NCBI RefSeq assembly: GCF_022760805.1
Contig: NZ_JAIVFL010000001.1
Location: 1,736,001-1,800,000 of the forward strand
Direction: 5' to 3'
DNA: 64,000 bases
Source of the DNA: Candidatus Mycolicibacterium alkanivorans
GTDB lineage: Bacteria; Actinomycetota; Actinomycetes; Mycobacteriales; Mycobacteriaceae
Shown piece by piece: positions 28,699 to 37,506 of the stretch (positions are counted from its first letter, which is position 1; the number at the start of each line of letters is the position of its first letter). Position numbers and translations under genes: made by a program. The notes beneath the pieces are model-generated. The model searched no databases and had not been told where the DNA came from. It saw only the letters and a program-made list of their open reading frames with translations.

Positions 28699-29436
28699 TT
28701 GGGAAGTCTCCCTTCAACTAGTGCTTGACCACCAAGCAAGTAGCAACGTAGCACCGCGCACATCATCGGAGACCAAATTCCGATAGTTTCGTTGGAAATA
28801 GTTGCGTTGTGAAGTAGCCAACTGTTTCCGATTCAAAGAAAGACTGAGAATCCATCAGCCTGGCTTAGTAGCGGAACACGTCCCGGTACGCGCCCTATCG
28901 ATGCAGATCAGGAGCCATATAGCGGTTTCTTATGCTGCGTCGCGCCGCGGCCGAGACGTCGCACGCCAACTGAGACTCGGCGGTCTATCAGGTTGCGCTC
29001 AGGTTCAAAATTCGCCGGCTCGCACCGGCGAGGCTGGACCGCACCAAGTATTTGCGTAGGAAAGCAAACTGCAGGCAAACTATTTCTGTACGCAAGAACA
29101 TTACCTCAACGGCCATTTTTGGCGAACTTTCATAAAATCGCTCGCGCGCGTCGTTCCGGGCCGCTCGACGCCCGCTCCACCTCCGGCTCATCGGCAAGCA
29201 GTGAACGTTAACGTGCTGGTAACAACCGCTAGCCTGGCCGATACGAGCCAAGAAAGCTGACCGCCCCTCCAGGTGACGAGCGGGCACTCCACGGTCAGCT
29301 TTCTTGGCTCGTATCGGCCATCAGCAAAGAAGGTGAACACTTCGTACACCCGTTAATGCTCACCGTCGATCCCCGGTGGCTTAGGGCATGTGATTAATTA
29401 ACATCGTTTTAGGGGTTTGGGCGTTACGGTTGTGCT
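28699..29436. other. 738-bp intergenic region upstream of the PGRS gene
   Basis: No gene is supported; the frames here lack ribosome binding sites and protein-like composition. GC content drops locally around 28750-28870 and 29085-29135, as expected of promoter DNA. The only strong structure is the perfect inverted repeat at 29235-29320. Confidence 0.55.
29235..29320. repeat. Perfect 29-bp inverted repeat
   Basis: TGGCCGATACGAGCCAAGAA plus AGCTGACCG (29235-29263) is exactly complementary to 29292-29320, with a 28-nt spacer. As RNA it would form a very stable stem. It could be a bidirectional terminator, the ends of a lost element or an inverted duplication. Confidence 0.9.
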
Positions 29437-30672
29437 ATGGCGGATCTGGCCGACTCGGTGGCGCGGCGGTATGCGATTGTTCGGCCCCATTTGTCGGAGT
29501 TTCAGCGGCGGTTGTGGCTGGGTGCGGAGGCTGCCGAGTTGGGGCCTGGTGGTGTGGCGGTGGTGGCGCAGGCGACCGGTGTTGCTGCCGATACAGTGCG
29601 CCGGGGCCGCAAGGAGGCTGATGGGGGGATCGTCCCTGGCGCGGGCCGGTCGCGGCGGCCTGGTGGTGGCCGCAAGCGGGCCGAATCCCATGACGGGGAG
29701 TTGGTGGCTGCGTTCGAGTCGCTGATCGTTCCGGTGACCAGGGGTGATCCGATGTCGCCGTTGCGGTGGACCTCGAAGTCGATCCGCGCTTTGACTGCGG
29801 CGTTGCGCGGGGGTGGGCACCTGGTCAGCGATATGGTGGTGCGCCGGTTGCTGCGCGAGCGGGGCTACAGCCTGCAGGCCAACGCCAAGACCGCCGAGGG
29901 TGGCCAGCATGGCGACCGTGAGGCCCAGTTCGCGTACCTCAACGATCAGGCCACCGCCCATTTGGCGTCGGGGGATCCGGTGATCAGTGTGGACACCAAG
30001 AAGAAGGAGCTGGTCGGGGCCGACAAAAACGGTGGCCGGGAGTGGCAGCCCGCGGGGCATCCCGAGCAGGTCAAGGTCCATGACTTCATCGACCGGGAGC
30101 TGGGCAAGGTCAACCCCTACGGGGTGTACGACGTGGGCGCCAATACCGGGTGGGTGTCGGTGGGTACCGACCACGACACCGCAGCGTTCGCGGTCAATAC
30201 CATCCGAGCATGGTGGCAGAACGCTGGAAAGAGCCTGCACCCCAACGCTTCCCGACTGTTGATAAGCGCTGATGGCGGCGGCTCCAACGGCTATCGCACC
30301 CGACAGTGGAAAACCGAACTCGCCACACTGGCCGCCGATACCGGCCTGACGATCACCGTCTGCCACCTGCCGCCGGGCACCAGCAAGTGGAACAAGATCG
30401 AACATCGCTTATTCTGCCACATCTCGATGAACTGGCGCGGCAGACCGTTGACCAGTCACGAAGTCATCGTCGAAACCATCGCCGCGACCACCACAAGCAC
30501 TGGACTGACCGTCCACGCCGAACTTGACCGCGCGACCTATCCCACCGGTGTCAAGATCCCCGACCAACAAATGAAAGACCTTGAAACCAAACAGATCCTG
30601 ACCCGACATGACTTCCACGGCGAATGGAACTACACCCTCCACCCGCAACCACGACACGCCGTACCGAACTAA
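29437..30672 (+). CDS. ISAzo13-type transposase, intact
   Basis: This 411-residue transposase begins MADLADSVARRYAIVRPHLS. It has an HTH part (VAVVAQATGVAADTVRRG), a linker domain (PMSPLRWTSKSIRALTAAL, DMVVRRLLRERGYSLQANAK) and the DDE domain: VISVDTKKKELVGADKN near residue 185, LISADGGGSNGYRTRQWKTE near 275 and SKWNKIEHRLF near 315. Asp, Asp and Glu are all present. It is the only complete copy of this type in the window; two defective relatives lie at 8796-9331 and 11776-12639. It sits against an IS256 fragment, so it may have inserted there. Its inverted ends are not clear. Confidence 0.9.
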   Translation: MADLADSVARRYAIVRPHLSEFQRRLWLGAEAAELGPGGVAVVAQATGVAADTVRRGRKEADGGIVPGAGRSRRPGGGRKRAESHDGELVAAFESLIVPVTRGDPMSPLRWTSKSIRALTAALRGGGHLVSDMVVRRLLRERGYSLQANAKTAEGGQHGDREAQFAYLNDQATAHLASGDPVISVDTKKKELVGADKNGGREWQPAGHPEQVKVHDFIDRELGKVNPYGVYDVGANTGWVSVGTDHDTAAFAVNTIRAWWQNAGKSLHPNASRLLISADGGGSNGYRTRQWKTELATLAADTGLTITVCHLPPGTSKWNKIEHRLFCHISMNWRGRPLTSHEVIVETIAATTTSTGLTVHAELDRATYPTGVKIPDQQMKDLETKQILTRHDFHGEWNYTLHPQPRHAVPN

Positions 30673-30679
30673 ATAAATA

Positions 30680-30888
30680 AAGAGATCAAGCGTCGGGCCG
30701 ACGTCGTGGAGATCTTCCCCAACCCGGCGGCGTTCCTGCGCCTGGCCACCGCGGTGGTCATCGAAGCCCATGACGAATGGCAGGTCACCCGCCGCTACCT
30801 CTCCGATGTCTCCATGGACGACCTGCGCGCCGTCATCGCCACGAAACAGGCCGCAGCAGCACTTGCCAAACAACACCAAATCGCATAG
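30680..30888 (+). pseudogene. IS256-family transposase, C-terminal fragment
   Basis: The frame reads [40 protein letters not shown] and [16 protein letters not shown], the typical end of IS256-type transposases. The 5' part is missing at the ISAzo13 boundary. It is from a different IS256 member than the fragment at 18107-18348. Confidence 0.85.
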
Positions 30889-30961
30889 CGTTCAACATGA
30901 CTCGTTGATCACTGCGCGTGAACCACGCCAGATCCGAAGTCCACCAAACCATGGGACGCTA

Positions 30962-31405
30962 TCACGCATCGACGGCGATCGGGGCCTCCCAGGCCGCCAG
31001 GGCTCCCTGCATCAGTCCCAAATGCACGGGACATATCATCTCGCGGCGGGTGCGGGCCAGCTCCAAGAACGGACAGTTACGCAACCCGATCTTGTCCACA
31101 TCGGTTGTGCCTGAGTGTTTCTCGGGGGCGAATCCCAGGTCGGTAAGCAGATCGGTGAGCCGATCGATGGCCTGGCCTCGGCGCGGCGTGTTCGCGGGCT
31201 CGGTGAGATGTTTCGCGCACGCCCGTCCCGCTGGGTCGCGCCCCCGCGAGATGGCGTCGGCGAGGGTCCCTGCCAGCATCCGGTAGTCACGCGGGCCGGC
31301 CGGGTCCATGCCCGGCACCGCCCGGAACATCAACGGTGGGCGGCCCGGCTTGGCGCGGTCGGCCTCGACACCGTCGACCTGCCCGGTTTTCAGCAGGGCG
31401 TCTAG
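30962..31405 (-). pseudogene. HTH regulator, C-terminal part (split gene; N-terminal part at 35073-35189)
   Basis: From the CTAG at 31405-31402 the minus frame reads LDALLKTGQVDGVEADRAKP, GRPPLMFRAVPGMDPAGPRD, YRMLAGTLADAISRGRDPAG and IGLRNCPFLELARTRREMIC PVHLGLMQGAL. This is the sensor half of a winged-helix regulator with Cys residues (NCPF, MICPVH) that may bind a metal or an Fe-S cluster. It lacks its DNA-binding start here; joined at CTAG to 35073-35189 the protein becomes continuous. IS1380 and IS1182 elements lie between the halves. The C-terminus ends at 30962, perhaps slightly early. Confidence 0.85.
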
Positions 31406-33090
31406 CCTCGATTTTTCGCGCAATGCCCCGGGTGGAGTGTGTTGATACGCGAAAGTGCCTGTCCTGCAAGGAATAATAGGACTTCTTAACGGTTCCATTA
31501 GCCTGGCTGGAAGGCGCTTCGCAGGTGAAGAGTAGCGCAGCGGTTTCCCGAGTGAAAGTGTCCGCGGATGGTCATGGCGTCGTGTCTCACGCCGGGGTGG
31601 GGATGCTGCGGGAACTGGCGGATCTGTCCGGGCTGTCGGCGGGGGTCACCGCGGCGTTGGCCGACACCTATCGGGGCCCGTGGATCTACCCGCCGGGGGC
31701 GGTGTTCGCCGATCTCGCCGCGGCGGTCGCTGACGGCGCGACCTGCATCGACGGGGTCGGGCAGTTGTGCGGGGACCGTGAGCACGTGTTCGGTCCGGCC
31801 GCCTCGACGACCACGATGTGGCGGCTGGTCGACGAGCGGATCGACGCCGCGCACCTGCCGGCGATCCGGGCGGCGCGCTGCGATGCGCGGGCGGCGGCGT
31901 GGCTGCCGGGGCTGCGCCGGCCGCTGGCAGGTGGCTGCACATCGACCTCGACGCCACCATCACCATCGACCATTCCGACAACAAGGAGAACGCGGCCGCG
32001 ACCTGGAAGAAGACCTACGGTCACCACCCGCTGCTGGCGTTCCTGGACCGCCCCGAGGTCGCCGGCGGCGAAGCGCTGGCCGGGCTGCTGCGAGCGGGCA
32101 ACGCCGGCAGCAACACCGCCGCCGATCACATCACCGTGTTGGGCTGGGCGCTGGAATCGCTGCCGGCCGCCTACCGACCCGACCCGCACGATCCCACCGC
32201 CCACAAGATCCTGGTGCGGTCGGATTCCGCCGGTGCCACGCACAAGTTCGCCGCCGAATGCCGCAGGCAAGGGGTGGGGTTCTCGTTCGGGTTCGCCGTC
32301 GACGCCCGCGTGCGCGACGCGGGTCGACACCCTCAACCTCGCCGAGGCCTGGTATCCGGCGATCGACTCCAGCGGCGCGATCCGCGACGGCGCCTGGGTC
32401 GCCGAGGCCACCGGCCTGGTCGAGATGAGCAGCTGGCCCGGGAGGGCACCCGGCTGATCCTGCGCAGGAACGCCCCCACCCCGGCGCGCAGCTGCGGTTC
32501 ACCGACGCCGACGGGATGCGGGTCACCGCCTTCATCACCGACACACCCAACGGCGTCGTCGACGGGCAACTCGCCGGCCTGGAGCTGCGGCATCGCCAAC
32601 ACGCCCGCGTCGAGGACCGCATCCGCGAGGCCAAAACCACCGGGCTGCGCAACCTGCCCTGCCACGGCTTCGATGCCAACGCTGCCTGGCTCGAAATCAT
32701 CCTCACCGCAACCGATCTCGTGGCCTGGACCAAACTCATCGGCTTCGCCGACCAGCCCGACATCGCCGGCTGCGAGATCGACACCTTCCGCTACCGCGTC
32801 CTGCACGTCGCCGCCCGCATCACCCGCGCCGCCCGACGCACCCACCTGCGCATCGACGCCACATGGCGCTGGGCCCACGCCATCGCCACCGCATGGCAGC
32901 GCCTGCGCACCGCCTTCGGTTGACCACCGCGCCACCCGTCCACCACGACCCGAAAGACCCACCGGCCCTGGAAAGCCCGCCACACCGAGCGACACCGGCC
33001 AAACCGTCACACCCACCCACCGAAACCGCGCCCGAACAGCCCCAGCCGACCCCGAACCGCACTCCGACCAATTCGCACGCAAAATCGAGG
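31406..33090 (+). mobile_element. IS1380-family element flanked by CTAG
   Basis: Ends CCTCGATTTTTCGCGC (left) and, read inward on the other strand, CCTCGATTTTGCGTGC (right) enclose 1685 bp. CTAG stands directly outside both ends (31402-31405, 33091-33094), which fits the 4-bp target duplication of IS1380. It interrupts the HTH regulator gene. The 3' part of a second copy lies at 19177-19745. Confidence 0.88.
31525..32923 (+). pseudogene. IS1380 transposase with several frameshifts
   Basis: The DDE_1-type transposase starts at about 31525-31552 (VKVSADGHGVVSHAGVGMLR). It includes WLHIDLDATITIDHSDNKEN (first catalytic Asp region) and HKILVRSDSAGATHKFAAEC, and ends RLRTAFG at 32923. Frames change near 31930, 32320, 32440 and 32490. 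In-frame length would be about 465 residues, as expected, so only small indels broke it. The clustering of indels could also reflect sequencing problems in a repeated element. Confidence 0.85.
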
Positions 33091-33094
33091 CTAG

Positions 33095-35072
33095 GAGGGC
33101 ACTGAATAACCCCTCCGGTGGGTGGCGTGTCTGACGGCCGTGGGTGGTGTGTCGTGTGATGATGTTGTGGTGCAAGGGATTACGCGGTCGGAGCGGAGTT
33201 GTTGGACGCGCAGGCGCTGGTCGGGAGCTGGTGCCGGAGGAGCGTGTTCGCGTTTCTGGCTGAGCACCGGGCGGGTTGTTTCCGGATGAGTTCATCGCCG
33301 ACCTGTTCCCTCGGCGACGGGGCGGCCGTCGCTGCCGGCGGATCTGGTCGGGTCGGTGCTGGTGCTCAAGGAGCTCTACGACCTATCCGATCCGCAGACC
33401 GCGGAGGCGTTGCGGTTCGACATCCGGTGGAAGGTGGCGTGTGGACGGTCGTTGAGCCAGACCTCGTTCGATCCGTCGACGCTGGTGTACTGGCGCAAGC
33501 GGATCGCAAGGTCGGATCGCCCGGACCGGGTGTTCGACGCGGTCGCGCGGGTGATCGCCGACACCGGGGTACTGACCGGGCGGCGTAAGCGGTGCGTGGA
33601 TTCGACGGTGTTCGACGACGCGGTCGCCACCCAGGACACGGTGACCCAGCTGGTGGCGGCGATGCGGAAGGCGGCGCGGCTGGTGCCCGGCGCGGCCGCG
33701 GTGATAGCGCGGGTCGCGAAGCTGGACTACGCGAAACCCGGCAAGCCGGACATCGATTGGGACGACCCTGCTGCCAAACAGGAGCTGGTGTCGGTGCTGG
33801 TGTGTGACGCGTTGGCGGTGCTGGCCGAGCTGACCGGACCGGACGCGCCGCAGCGGGAGGCGACCGCGGCGGACGCGTTGGGTTTGTTGGCGTTGGTCGC
33901 CGGGCAGGACGTGGAACCCGCCGACGGCTCCGACGGCACCGACGGGCGGTGGCGCATCGCCCGCAAAGTCGCCCACGACCGGGTGATCTCGACGGTGGAC
34001 ACCGAGGCCCGGCACACCCGCAAGTCGAAGTCAAACCGTAAGGACGGATTCCGCGGGCACGTCGCGACCGAACCGGAGACCGGGTTGATCACCGACACCG
34101 AGCTGACCAGGGCCGCCGGCGAGGAGGGCAGCGACGCTGTGGTCGGAGAGCAGATGATCGCCCGCGACAGCTACCACGGCACCGGCGCCGACGACGCGGG
34201 CCCGGACGCGGCCCCGCCCATCGCCGACACACCGGGCGGCACCGATGACGGTGCGACGCAACCGGATCCGGCCCGAAGCCGGCACACACGGGCGAGGACT
34301 CCTCCTCATCCTCCTGGGTTGGTGCGGTTGTCGATGGGGTGGCCGCCGGGACCGCCGAGAACGGGCGCCGGTCGGGGCTCGAGTGTACGGCGACTCCGCG
34401 TACGGCACCGGCGAAGCCCGCGCGAAGTACCGCGACGGCGGGCACGACACGGTGATCAAACCGAAGCCGCTGTGCCCGGCCGTGCCCGGCGGGTTCACCC
34501 TCGACGACTTCACCATCGACGAGCAGGCGCGCACCGTCACCTGCCCGGGCGGGCACACCCGGGTCATGAGCCCTAAACGCAGCGTCACCTTCGGCAAGCT
34601 GTGTGCCGGTTGCCCGCTGCGCGACCAATGCACCACCGCCGCCGACGGCCGGTCGATGAGCATCCACGAGCACCAGGCCCTGCTGCGCGCGGCCCGCGCG
34701 CAGGCCCGCACCCCTGAGTTCGAACGGGACTACCCGACCCGGTCCAGCGTGGAACGCATCATCGCCTGGGTCGCCACCCAGCGTGGGCGCCGGGTCAAGC
34801 TGCGCTACCTCGGTGTCACCAAGAACCACGCCTGGCTGCGCAACCGGGCCGCCGCGATCAACCTGCGCACCCTGGTCAACGCCGGCCTCACCCACCGCGA
34901 CGGGGCCTGGGCCCTGACCTGACCGCCAGCGCCTCCGGACCGACCCAGTTCACCACCAGCCACCAAGTCACCGTGACGTCGGCCCCAGTTCCCACCAACG
35001 CATTTCGGGAAATCCCGGACCACCGCCGCCACGCCGGCCAAGATCCGACCCACCCGTTGTTCAGTGCCCTCC
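33095..35072 (+). mobile_element. IS1182-family element flanked by CTAG
   Basis: Inverted ends GGAGGGCACTGAATAAC (33095) and, on the other strand from 35072, GGAGGGCACTGAACAAC enclose 1978 bp. CTAG lies outside both ends (33091-33094, 35073-35076). IS1182 elements favour short palindromic targets, so CTAG fits. It abuts the IS1380 element with a single shared CTAG between them. Confidence 0.85.
33168..34922 (+). pseudogene. IS1182 transposase with several frameshifts
   Basis: The order of domains is normal: N-terminal DUF772-type region (VLVLKELYDLSDPQTAEALR, TLVYWRKRIARSDRPDRVFD, CVDSTVFDDAVATQDTVTQL), the DDE core (RVISTVDTEARHTRKSKSNR, DGFRGHVATEPETGLITDTE, then VYGDSAYGTGEARAKYRDG) and the zinc-knuckle end (LCAGCPLRDQCTTAADGR, RRVKLRYLGVTKNHAWLRNR). 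The first ~60 codons (ELLDAQALVG, FAFLAEHRAG and so on) switch frame at least three times between 33190 and 33350, and another shift lies near 34310. It is inactive as written. Confidence 0.85.
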
Positions 35073-35189
35073 TAGGTGGAAACGCGCGGTGTTGGGGTGA
35101 ATCGTCAACCGCTCGGCGATCTCGGTGATGCTGAGCGGCGTGGCCGCCGACCGCAGCACCGCCAACACGTCGTGGCGTCGGCTGGCCAT
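35073..35189 (-). pseudogene. HTH regulator, N-terminal part (split gene; C-terminal part at 30962-31405)
   Basis: ATG 35189 follows AGGAG. It reads MASRRHDVLAVLRSAATPLS, then ITEIAERLTIHPNTARFHL, a winged-helix domain with its recognition helix. The frame meets CTAG (codons CAC CTA GAC) where the IS1182 element begins. Joining to 31405 gives FHLDALLKTGQVDG with no frame change. The start overlaps the stop of the fdxA remnant (TGATG), so the two were translationally coupled. Confidence 0.88.
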
Positions 35190-35461
35190 CACTGCTCCTG
35201 GGGTGCCATGCCGGCCACCAACGGGGTGTCGACTCCGCTTGCGCCCACTTTGGCCGCACCCCCCGGCGACCCCAGCGGGTGGTCCTGCCCGGGCAGGGCT
35301 TCAAAGAAGAACGCGGCGTTGTCGCCGAGATGCTGCTGTTGGTCGGCGGGCAGATCGTCTTCGTAGTAGATCGCCTCCACCGGGCACACCGGCTCGCAGG
35401 ATCCGCAGTCCACGCACTCATCGGGGTGGATATACGGCGCCCGTGCACCCTCGTAGATGCA
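35189..35461 (-). pseudogene. fdxA: Ferredoxin FdxA, N-terminal part lost
   Basis: The minus frame from about 35461 reads CIYEGARAPYIHPDECVDCG, SCEPVCPVEAIYYEDDLPAD, and ends LGSPGGAAKVGASG plus a short tail at TGA 35191-35189. This is the second half of a mycobacterial 3Fe-4S/4Fe-4S ferredoxin, with the second cluster motif CxxCxxxCP intact. The first ~15 residues with the first cysteine motif (normally ...DRACVQECPVD) and the start codon are missing; the text upstream of HHCIYEG is unrelated and has a stop. In M. tuberculosis fdxA (Rv2007c) belongs to the DosR regulon. Confidence 0.8.
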
Positions 35462-35780
35462 GTGATGTCGAGATCACAGCTGAGACTCGCCGGCCGGATT
35501 TCCATATCCGCGGGGCCGGTGGGGAACCGAACGAGGTTCGCAGAAGTGACGCATTCCCTTCCCGGGACGGGCGGTGCAGAATCGAGGCGTGGGAGCCGGG
35601 TGCGGATGGGCCAGCTTCCGGAGGCGAAAGACTTTGGCGCACAAGGTGCGTCGGCTCGTCGACCGCGGCGTGATGACGCCGGCTGCTGCACAGCCCTGCG
35701 GCTGTTGGTGTCGGCGATCGCGGCGGCGGCACGACTGGAGGCGGCGCTGCCGCAAGCGGTCCCGCGCCTGGTACAGCGCG
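35462..35780. other. Gene-free stretch between fdxA remnant and oppA
   Basis: No frame here shows family-like protein text. It separates IS-damaged DNA from the conserved opp-cys block and may hold a deletion junction at its left edge, where the fdxA sequence stops. Confidence 0.5.
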
Positions 35781-37496
35781 CTACTTCATGAAGCCGATCG
35801 CGCTGTAGTTCAGGTCGCCCAGCCCGGTGGGGCCGAAGTTCGCCAGGTTGCTGCGGACCGCGACGTTGCCGGGGGACTGGAACAGCGGCAGGCTGAACAC
35901 CTCGCCGAAGATGAGCTTGTCCGCCTCGTTGGCCAGCGCGCGGGCCTTGTCCGGGTCCAGTTCGTCGAGGACCTGCTCGACCTTGGCGTCCAATTCGGGG
36001 CTGGAGATCTTGCCGAAGTTGCTTTCGGCCCCCGTGGTGTAGATCTGGTTGAGGCAGCACAACGCGAAAGCGTCACCCACCCAGGAGAATTGGGCGATGT
36101 CGAAGTCGCCGACGTTGACGTAGTTGGTGAAGAATCCGTTGCCCGGCTTGGCGTCGATCGAGAGCTTCACCCCGATCTGAGCCAGGCTGTTCTGCGCGAC
36201 GAGCGCGACCTGGCGGGTGGTCTGGGCGTCATAGAGGACGTCGCGGATCACCAGCTGTTTGCCGTCCTTCTCCCGGAACTGACCGGTGAGCTTCCAGCCC
36301 AGCGCGTCGAGTTCGGCCTTGGCCTTCTCCGGGTCGTAGGCCACGACGGCGCTGTTGTCCTGATAGCCCTTCTGGCCCGCCACGAAGATGTGGTTGTTCA
36401 GCGGCACTGGCTTGTCGACCAGGCCGCGCTGGGTGACGTCGGCGATGGCTTGGCGGTCGATGCCCTTGGCGATGGCCAACCGCAGCGCCTTGTCCGACAG
36501 GATCGAACCGGGCGCGCCGTTGAACGTCAAGTGAGACCAACTCAGCCCCGGCGCCCGGCGAATCGAGATGCCCGCGGTGCGCCGCGCGATGGTCAGCTCG
36601 TCGAGCGATCCCACCCCCGTCGCGTCGATGGTGCTGTTCTGTAGCGCCGGGATGCGTGCCGCGTCGTCGAGCACGAGGTAGGTGATCGAGTCCAGCAGCG
36701 GCGGCGTGCCCCACCACTTGGGGTTGCGGGTCAACACAATGCGCTGCGCTGTGCGGTCCAGGGTGGAGACCATGAACGGGCCTGCCGAGGGCCCGGGTCC
36801 GTTTAGCTGACCTTTGTTGAACACCTCGGGGTTGGAGGTCATGCTCTTGGGCAGCAGCATCGTGTTGCCGGCGAACATGCCCCGCCATTCGGCGTAGGGC
36901 TTGGCGAAGGTGATGATGGCCTGGCGGTCGTCGACGCCGCGAGTCACCGAGCCGACGCGGTCGCTGCCGTTGGGTGCCGCGATCGCGTACGCCTTGTCCT
37001 TGCCGCTGGTGGCGTTGATCTGCGAGGCGATGTCCTCCCAGGTGATCGGCGCCCCGTCGGACCACGTCGCCTTGGGGTTGATGGTGTAGGTCACCACCTG
37101 CGGGCTGGTGCGGGTCAGCTCGACGTTGGTGAAATAGTCGGTGTTGACCTTCATCGAGCCGTCGGCGGCTATGACGAATGCGCGCGGCATGGTGGCCCGC
37201 AGCATCGAGCCGGCGTCGGCCTGGTTGCCGTCGATGTTGAGGGTGTTGAAGTTCGACGGGAACGCTGACAGCGCCAGCCGCAGGTTGCCGCCCTTCTGCA
37301 GGGTGGCCGGGTCCTGCGGGTTGATATCGCTGGTGGAGCCCACCTCGGCATTGCCGCCGGCCGACGGCACCTCACGCTTGGTACTCGAACATCCCGACAC
37401 CACCAGTACCACCGCTGCTCCCGCCGCGAGCAGACGCACAATCGCGTTCCGGAGGCCTGCTGAGTGCGATTGTGTGTCTGTTCGCGCGAGGGTCAC
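35781..37496 (-). CDS. oppA: Oligopeptide ABC transporter, substrate-binding lipoprotein
   Basis: This 571-residue solute-binding protein (SBP_bac_5 family) has a signal peptide with lipobox VVLVVSGCSS (Cys near 36). It then has family segments YTINPKATWSDGAPITWEDI, SLDELTIARR, KALRLAIAKGIDRQAIAD and VAYDPEKAKAELDALGWK. It captures peptides outside the membrane for the OppBCD channel. It lies 10 bp after oppD and is the last gene of the minus-strand oppBCDA unit, as in M. tuberculosis (Rv1283c-Rv1280c). GTG 37496 is the first start that keeps the signal peptide. Confidence 0.93.
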   Translation of the reverse strand: MTLARTDTQSHSAGLRNAIVRLLAAGAAVVLVVSGCSSTKREVPSAGGNAEVGSTSDINPQDPATLQKGGNLRLALSAFPSNFNTLNIDGNQADAGSMLRATMPRAFVIAADGSMKVNTDYFTNVELTRTSPQVVTYTINPKATWSDGAPITWEDIASQINATSGKDKAYAIAAPNGSDRVGSVTRGVDDRQAIITFAKPYAEWRGMFAGNTMLLPKSMTSNPEVFNKGQLNGPGPSAGPFMVSTLDRTAQRIVLTRNPKWWGTPPLLDSITYLVLDDAARIPALQNSTIDATGVGSLDELTIARRTAGISIRRAPGLSWSHLTFNGAPGSILSDKALRLAIAKGIDRQAIADVTQRGLVDKPVPLNNHIFVAGQKGYQDNSAVVAYDPEKAKAELDALGWKLTGQFREKDGKQLVIRDVLYDAQTTRQVALVAQNSLAQIGVKLSIDAKPGNGFFTNYVNVGDFDIAQFSWVGDAFALCCLNQIYTTGAESNFGKISSPELDAKVEQVLDELDPDKARALANEADKLIFGEVFSLPLFQSPGNVAVRSNLANFGPTGLGDLNYSAIGFMK

Positions 37497-37506
37497 GGCA
37501 CTGATG

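Noticed and set aside
28802..29059. 85-codon plus-strand frame in the region upstream of the PGRS gene
   Set aside because: There is no ribosome binding site, the composition is unlike the neighbouring proteins, and no family resemblance is visible.
35574..36644. 356-codon plus-strand frame opposite oppA
   Set aside because: Composition is that of an antisense shadow; oppA has a lipobox and family motifs.
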